A DNA stretch of 64,000 nucleotides from Whalleya microplaca (lineage: Eukaryota > Ascomycota > Sordariomycetes > Xylariales > Xylariaceae): positions 248,001 to 312,000 of the forward strand of contig MU385749.1 of assembly GCA_022497155.1 (NCBI GenBank), given 5' to 3'. Below, piece by piece: positions 58,873-64,000 of the stretch. Both the position numbers and the translations under genes were made by a program. The stretch's first letter is position 1, and each line of letters opens with the position of its first letter. A model generated the notes under the pieces. The model was not told where the DNA came from. It was given only the letters and a program-made list of their open reading frames with translations, and searched no databases.

Positions 58873-61800
58873 GATGATGACGGCTCAGGCGGTGGTGATG
58901 GAATCAGCCCAGGGGAGATTGAGATTGCGGCTAGAGCATGTTCGTTGGTCAAGCCATGCTCTGACGTAAAAGATTCTCTCGGTGAGTCGAGGTTGAGAGC
59001 TGTGATTTGTTTGATGCGACGGCGGACGGCACTGGAGCACTGGAGCTGATGACGGGCCAGTCGGGATCAATCTGCGGATGCACCTGCAGCATTCACTCTG
59101 ATCTGGTTGGGTACTGGCAGGTACAGGCGCGACTGGCGGTGGGACCGTGTACTACCTCGATACATACATACGTACAATATTCACATACATACTACATACC
59201 TCTATGATGTAAGCATTGTATGAATCTATGCGAGCATTCAGACAATAGTCACGGAATACGGAAGGAACAAGGTTCATCAGTCAGTGAATCAATATCAAAC
59301 AACAATGAAAACCTCCAATGAGAACCTAATAATAACAATAAGATAAAAATACTCCAAATCCAACTCCAACTCCAACTCCAGCTCCAGTTTGCTCGACTAC
59401 GTAGTCCCGCCTGCAGTACTGTAGCATCCATCTCATCAATTGCTCGCGTGTCAGTAAGCTGCCAAATTCGGCAAAGTTGCACACCTACACACCCCCAAAA
59501 CGGCCAGTCCCAAGCAGTCGGGCTGTGTTGTATCAAGAATGGTGTCCATTGCCTTTCTGCCTAACAGTTCATTCACACAGAATAAACCCATTGTAATCAC
59601 CTCAATGGGACGACATGTATTAGACTGTCTGACACAACGTGATGATTCAGAAAGAAGCAAAAATAGACACTGTTATAAACTAGTGAGGCGCCTAGGTATG
59701 TATCACAGTTACTGCATACATGCTTACACACATGGAATGGAAGCAGAAGGGAAGAAGAAATGTGCGCGATGCGAGCATCCACACCTCTTGAGAACAAAAG
59801 TGATCAGAGTCGCAATCAAGGTTCATGCAACGGAGTCTGATCTAGAGCCTAGCTTTCGTGTTTGTGTAAAGACTTTCCTTTTTCTCTACACGAAAAATCG
59901 TGGATCCAGCCCCCTAATAAGAGCTATAATGGATATATATTCTATGGTATTCTGTACCTAGGTATGCATCATTTCAATTGAGTTAGATATTGAAGAGTAC
60001 CTACATAGGTAGATGTGAGATGTAAGTATGCAAGTAAGCGTTCGATAATTGACCCGAAAATCACTATTCAATTCGCAAACCTAGCTGCAAGTAGCACCTA
60101 CAAGTAGCACCCGTTTGAGTTGCAGTCATCGGAATACCCAAGTACAGACATACACTGCAGGGCTGCATATATTGATCACGAGATGTCAGCCTTGGGGAAT
60201 TGTGAGGATGAGAGATGAAGCTGAAGCCCCAGCTCATCAGCACCAAAGGCTGCTGCTAGCTTGCTGGCAGGAGGCTGTGGGCGGTGGGGTCCCCTAATCA
60301 ATGTCCATGTCTCTTTCTGTGGTGCAGGTGAAGAGTGTTTTCACGTGCCGGATCATCTCCGAAGTTTCAGGTTGTTCGTTTCGGTAACAGATTGACAGAC
60401 TACACAGTTAGTGAGGTCCATATATTCCTAACCTAGTCAGGGGAGGAGAATGTTCTTATCACACAAGCGCGACCTGTGATAGACGATAGGCTGGCTGGAC
60501 TAGCAGCCCTAGGTATCAAACTAACCTACAAAGCTCTGATCAACTTACAACTATGTATGTATAAAACACACATGATCTATTCTTGTAATCAAGTAATTAA
60601 GCAAAAATAGGATTGGCAATGTCGTCATGACCCTTCATTTAATGGCCGATTGCCAACATTCTCATGGATATGTTGTCCCCTTATAATATACTGTAGCCAC
60701 AGGTAGGTAGATGAAGGGATTTTATTTATGACCAGTCTCTCCAGCTCTCCTATGTAAGCACATAAGATGATAGATGGTCTGCTCCGTAATGATCCCCGAA
60801 ACGGGATATAATAGTTGTATCAACTCATGTCTCCCATCCGTCATGCAGTGTGGATGAATATATTGGCAATTGGATGTCTCCCCCGAGCGAAAAGGTTTTT
60901 CCCACTCCCCGATGTTGCGTTCTCCAATTCTCTCAGGTTGTTCATGCATTGCCAATGATGCCATCCTCTGCATACTATCTTGCTGCATGAGAAAAAGAAG
61001 TCTGCCAGTAGTCTTCTTCCAAGTTTCCCTATTACCAGCCAATGCATGCAATGCAGAAGCATAGAAATGGGAACGAGATCGAGATAAGCTTACCTATCTA
61101 GAATCTAATCACTCAAGGACTTCGTATGCCGCCCGAAACGTTAGGCATGAAACTTGAAGCAGCAGCGCCGTCCATGATATAAACTCAGTTCAGAGTTGTC
61201 AGCACGGAGATAGGGTTTGATGACAAATGACACGGAGCTAAATAATAGCATAGTTTCGAGAACCGATATCATAAACATGCTTTCCAGCAGTAACCAGGAA
61301 ACGAAAAATCAAGGAAAGAAATGCTATTCGATCCTCTGCAGCATGCATGAATGAGGAAGATGGAGAGTCAGCAATGGTGACACTTGAACTCAGCCTAACA
61401 TCCAAGGGATCTGCTATAGCAGTATGTATGTACATATATATATCATTACCGGCAGAATTAGAGAGAACATACAAAGTGCCACGTTTGGGCACCGTTTTTC
61501 TCCCGGTTGAGATATGTATGTATGTATCATCCGGCCTGGCTCTACACACAAAGAGACTCTACTCCTATCTACTGTAAAATAGCAATAGAGCTTTATTGCC
61601 GACCAACCATTATCTAATAAAGGTCCATTGACATATGTGAACCATAGAAACTAACTTCAAATATGACATGTATTTACTGTGTATACATACTTAATAAATA
61701 AACTATAGGCAGACGCGTGCTTTCGAGAAATAAACATCTGGTTGCCAGTCAATAAAATGGATCTTCACATATGACAGCAGACATAGCTACATATAATATT

Positions 61801-62041
61801 CCGTACATATATATAATATACATAGTAATAGGCTCTGGAGATACGTCGGGCGATGTGAATAATAAAGGGGAAGTGACCCTGGTTTTGGCTCCCACCAAGA
61901 CCAGGGGTCTCCGACCACCACTCATTTTATTATAGACGGGCTAGCCGGATTAGGCAAGTGCGCCCCTCTTCCCCCCAATTCGACAATTCGATGTATCCAA
62001 TTGTTAGTGCAGGGCGCTGCACTGGGAGCATATGCGCATGC

Positions 62042-62069
62042 ACTAGGGACTAGGGACTAGGGACTAGGA
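62042..62069 (+). repeat. ACTAGGG heptamer repeat, 4 units
   Basis: Three exact ACTAGGG units and a fourth ending in A. CTAGGG is close to the telomere unit TTAGGG, but the period is seven bases, so this is not a normal fungal telomere repeat. Confidence 0.8.
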
Positions 62070-62232
62070 ACATATGTAACTGTAGTGACTAACTACCTTA
62101 GAGACACGCTGACACGGGCCCCCGAAGGCCGACCCTGCCCTGCCTGTCCTGCCTGCCTCACCCACTGCGGCCACTGCTGTGCGGCCACTGCGCCAGTGCA
62201 TGTCAACGACTTGGAGTACCTAGTCCAAGAGA

Positions 62233-62250
62233 TTTTTTTTTTTTTTTTTT
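62233..62250 (+). repeat. Poly-T tract, 18 bases
   Basis: An uninterrupted T run lies about 850 bases before the kelch gene start. Poly(dA:dT) tracts exclude nucleosomes and often mark fungal promoters, so it may mark the kelch gene promoter. Confidence 0.7.
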
Positions 62251-62860
62251 GTTAGGAAATTTGTTGCAATTCCCATCCCCGACCGAACATCGTCCTATTC
62301 GTGGCTCTCGACAACCAACCACCAACTCCCATCGTTGCTAGATGGTCATCAGTTCCTCACTTCTCTTCCCCGGAGTTGGTGTTCATCGCAACGGCAACGG
62401 ACCAGGCTACCGAAAAGTAGAGCAGTAATCGGTAAGACGAAAGAAAGAAAGATAGGACCTCCGTACCTTTTTACTTGTCAACCGTCAATCGGACCCGGCA
62501 AACGATTTATTAATTATTATCGATTTGTCGATTTCGTCGATTTGTCGCAACGTTCGATCCGCCACCCTTCCACTCTCGACCCTTCATTCACCCTTCCTTA
62601 ATTTCTTCACTTCGTTCATTGGCTGGTGCAGCAGCACGACACACAGCACGATACACGATTTCTTTGCGACCGAACTGCCCCTTTTGCACTCGTTATATCG
62701 TCGCCAAGTAGCAATTGAAAAAGCAGGCCAAGAAGAAGAAATTCGGGAGGCTGCGCAAGACACGAAGCCAGCAGCAGCGCCATTTTGATCTTCCAACCTC
62801 ATGCTATCCGACCCAGCCATCTCCAACGCCGCACCACTCTGCGTCCACGACGGATCTTCC

Positions 62861-62896
62861 GTGCCTGTGCCTGTGCCTGTGCCTGCGCCTGTGCCT
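62861..62896 (+). repeat. GTGCCT hexamer repeat, 6 units
   Basis: Four GTGCCT units, one GCGCCT and one further GTGCCT lie in the probable leader of the kelch gene. Confidence 0.85.
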
Positions 62897-63102
62897 ACAC
62901 CCGTGCCTTTGTTCGCCGCATAGTGAACCTGCCAAAGTTCCGCCTCCTATCCTATCCACCGCCCCCCAATCCGTCACGACTTTTACGGTTCACGCCAACG
63001 ATCCATCGCCTGCAGCATCATATTGTTGTTGCCCACAAGCGAGAGATACTCTGAATAGTTCCTGATTGACGTCCTTTCGAGGACGCCTGGCTGTCCCTCG
63101 CC

Positions 63103-64000
63103 ATGGCTTTCCTGTTTAAGTCCAAGAAGCACCAGGATAGGAATATTCAGACCCGTGATGTGCCTCCTGGATCTGGGCCCCCGGTGCAGGGTGCTGCCGG
63201 GCGCATAGCTCGAGAAGAGAAGAATTCCCGATCCACGCCCACTGGCAGTATTAATTCTCTAGATGAGGGCAGCCCAAGCCCAGATACCGAGAAGCATGCT
63301 GCTCGCCGTGGCCAAGATCCACTGCAACAAACGCAGCAGGCCCAACCGCAACCGACACCGACAAGTGATTTGCCCGTAAGTCTTTGCTTTCCTCTTCACC
63401 TTCACCTAGCGCCCCTAGTACATCCATCCTAGCGGTTGCGCTAACAATTATCGCCTTGCTCAAGTTGCGCAACGGCCCGCCTCAGAATGCGAACACTTCA
63501 TTATACCCCTGGTCGCAGCGACGATTGACCTTCACTTCCTCCATACCGAGCCCTTTCCCACGGTATGGCGCCGCTGTCAATTCTGTCTCCTCTAAGGAGG
63601 GCGATATCTACGTGATGGGCGGTTTGATCAATAGCTCGACCGTGAAGGGCGACCTATGGCTGATCGAAGCTGGGGCGAATATGTCCTGCTATCCGCTTGT
63701 TACTACAGCTGAAGGCCCCGGGCCCAGGGTTGGACATGCATCTCTCCTAGTAGGCAATGCATTCATTGTATATGGTGGCGATACCAAAATCGATGAGACC
63801 GATATCTTGGACGAAACACTTTACCTACTCAATACTTGTATGACCCTGGTTTCCTACTATCCTCAATATCAGGGTATGCTAACTAGATATTCCAGCTACG
63901 CGACAATGGTCAAGGGCTCTACCGGCTGGCCCTCGGCCTTCAGGCCGCTACGGCCATTCTCTGAATATCATCGGGTCTAAAATCTACATCTTCGGTGGTC
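63103..64000 (+). CDS. Kelch-repeat cell-polarity protein (Kel1/Tea1-like), 5' part
   Basis: Exons 63103-63375, 63465-63837 and 63896 onward are in frame, and the gene runs off the window. The start is MAFLFKSKKHQD in strong context (GCCATGG). A disordered, Ser/Pro/Gln-rich head of about 90 residues precedes the kelch domain. This opens with YPWSQRRLTF and PFPRYGAAVN, then gives the blade motifs GDIYVMGGL, PGPRVGHASLLVGNAFIVYGG and GRYGHSLNIIGSKIYIFGG, with the paired glycines and the Arg/Tyr or Arg/His pattern of kelch blades. The family (yeast Kel1/2, fission yeast Tea1, Aspergillus TeaA) marks growth sites at hyphal tips, usually with a long C-terminal coiled coil that would lie beyond the window. 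Intron 1 ends in an AAG acceptor after a GCTAAC branch. Intron 2 has a GTATGA donor. Confidence 0.92.

Larger units (their letters stand above)
58873..63102. other. Divergent intergenic region, 4.2 kb
   Basis: This separates the 5' ends of Kog1 and the kelch gene. Simple repeats include TCCAAC near 59360-59387 and those listed separately. Open frames up to 140 codons (59539-59961) have no motifs. The right 850 bases look like a long pyrimidine-rich leader of the kelch gene with several upstream ATGs. Confidence 0.5.

Noticed and set aside
1..64000. CRISPR arrays, bacterial operons, riboswitches, rRNA
   Set aside because: The sequence is eukaryotic with introns. No direct-repeat/spacer pattern, ribosome-binding-site layout or rRNA-like segment is seen.

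Overview
The window is nuclear DNA from a filamentous ascomycete (Pezizomycotina). The evidence is short 44-263 nt introns with GTAAGT-like donors, CTAAC-like branch sites and YAG or AAG acceptors. The gene families also fit: Egh16-like virulence factor, 2EXR proteins, a Rgd1-type F-BAR/RhoGAP, Kog1, Med12 and a Kel1/Tea1-type kelch protein. Intergenic DNA rich in AGGTAGGTA-like words and microsatellites suggests Sordariomycetes, perhaps Xylariales, but that placement is inference.

The layout is gene-sparse, about one gene per 4 kb. From left to right: a cupin remnant (+, 661-879); a 4.9-kb gene-free stretch; a 1174-residue disordered protein with a myristoylation-type start (+, 5777-9361); a Cys-rich orphan ORF broken by one in-frame stop (+, 11069-12142); Rgd1-like RhoGAP (+, 14189-16761); Asterix/UPF0139 (-, 17622-18219); Mediator subunit 12 (+, 22063-27009); two tandem 2EXR paralogues (+, 31098-31934 and 32764-33579); a small secreted Cys-containing protein (+, 36862-37241); a GH17 beta-1,3-glucan enzyme (-, 38039-38947); a PQ-loop vacuolar transporter (-, 39947-41269); an S1/P1 nuclease (+, 42197-43225); an Egh16-like secreted protein with Asn-Gly-Gln repeats (+, 47410-49123); a frameshifted sulfotransferase-family pseudogene (-, 51698-52642); Kog1/raptor (-, 54046-58872); and the start of a kelch polarity protein (+, from 63103, cut by the window end).

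Two kinds of region alternate. Conserved housekeeping genes (Rgd1, Asterix, Med12, Kog1, Kel1) serve cell polarity, TORC1 signalling, transcription and ER membrane protein biogenesis. Between them are accessory stretches. The 36.8-49.1 kb stretch holds four secreted-protein genes and one predicted vacuolar membrane protein, which suggests a host- or substrate-facing neighbourhood. The clearest unusual signals are: the 2EXR pair duplicated as whole transcription units, including TATA box, leader and an intron placed just after the stop codon; a Med12 upstream ORF that overlaps the Med12 start codon as ATGA; a stop-free, frame-preserving intron in the PQ-loop gene; two separate Asn-Gly-Gln repeat blocks flanking the Egh16 domain; and paired compensating indels in the sulfotransferase pseudogene.
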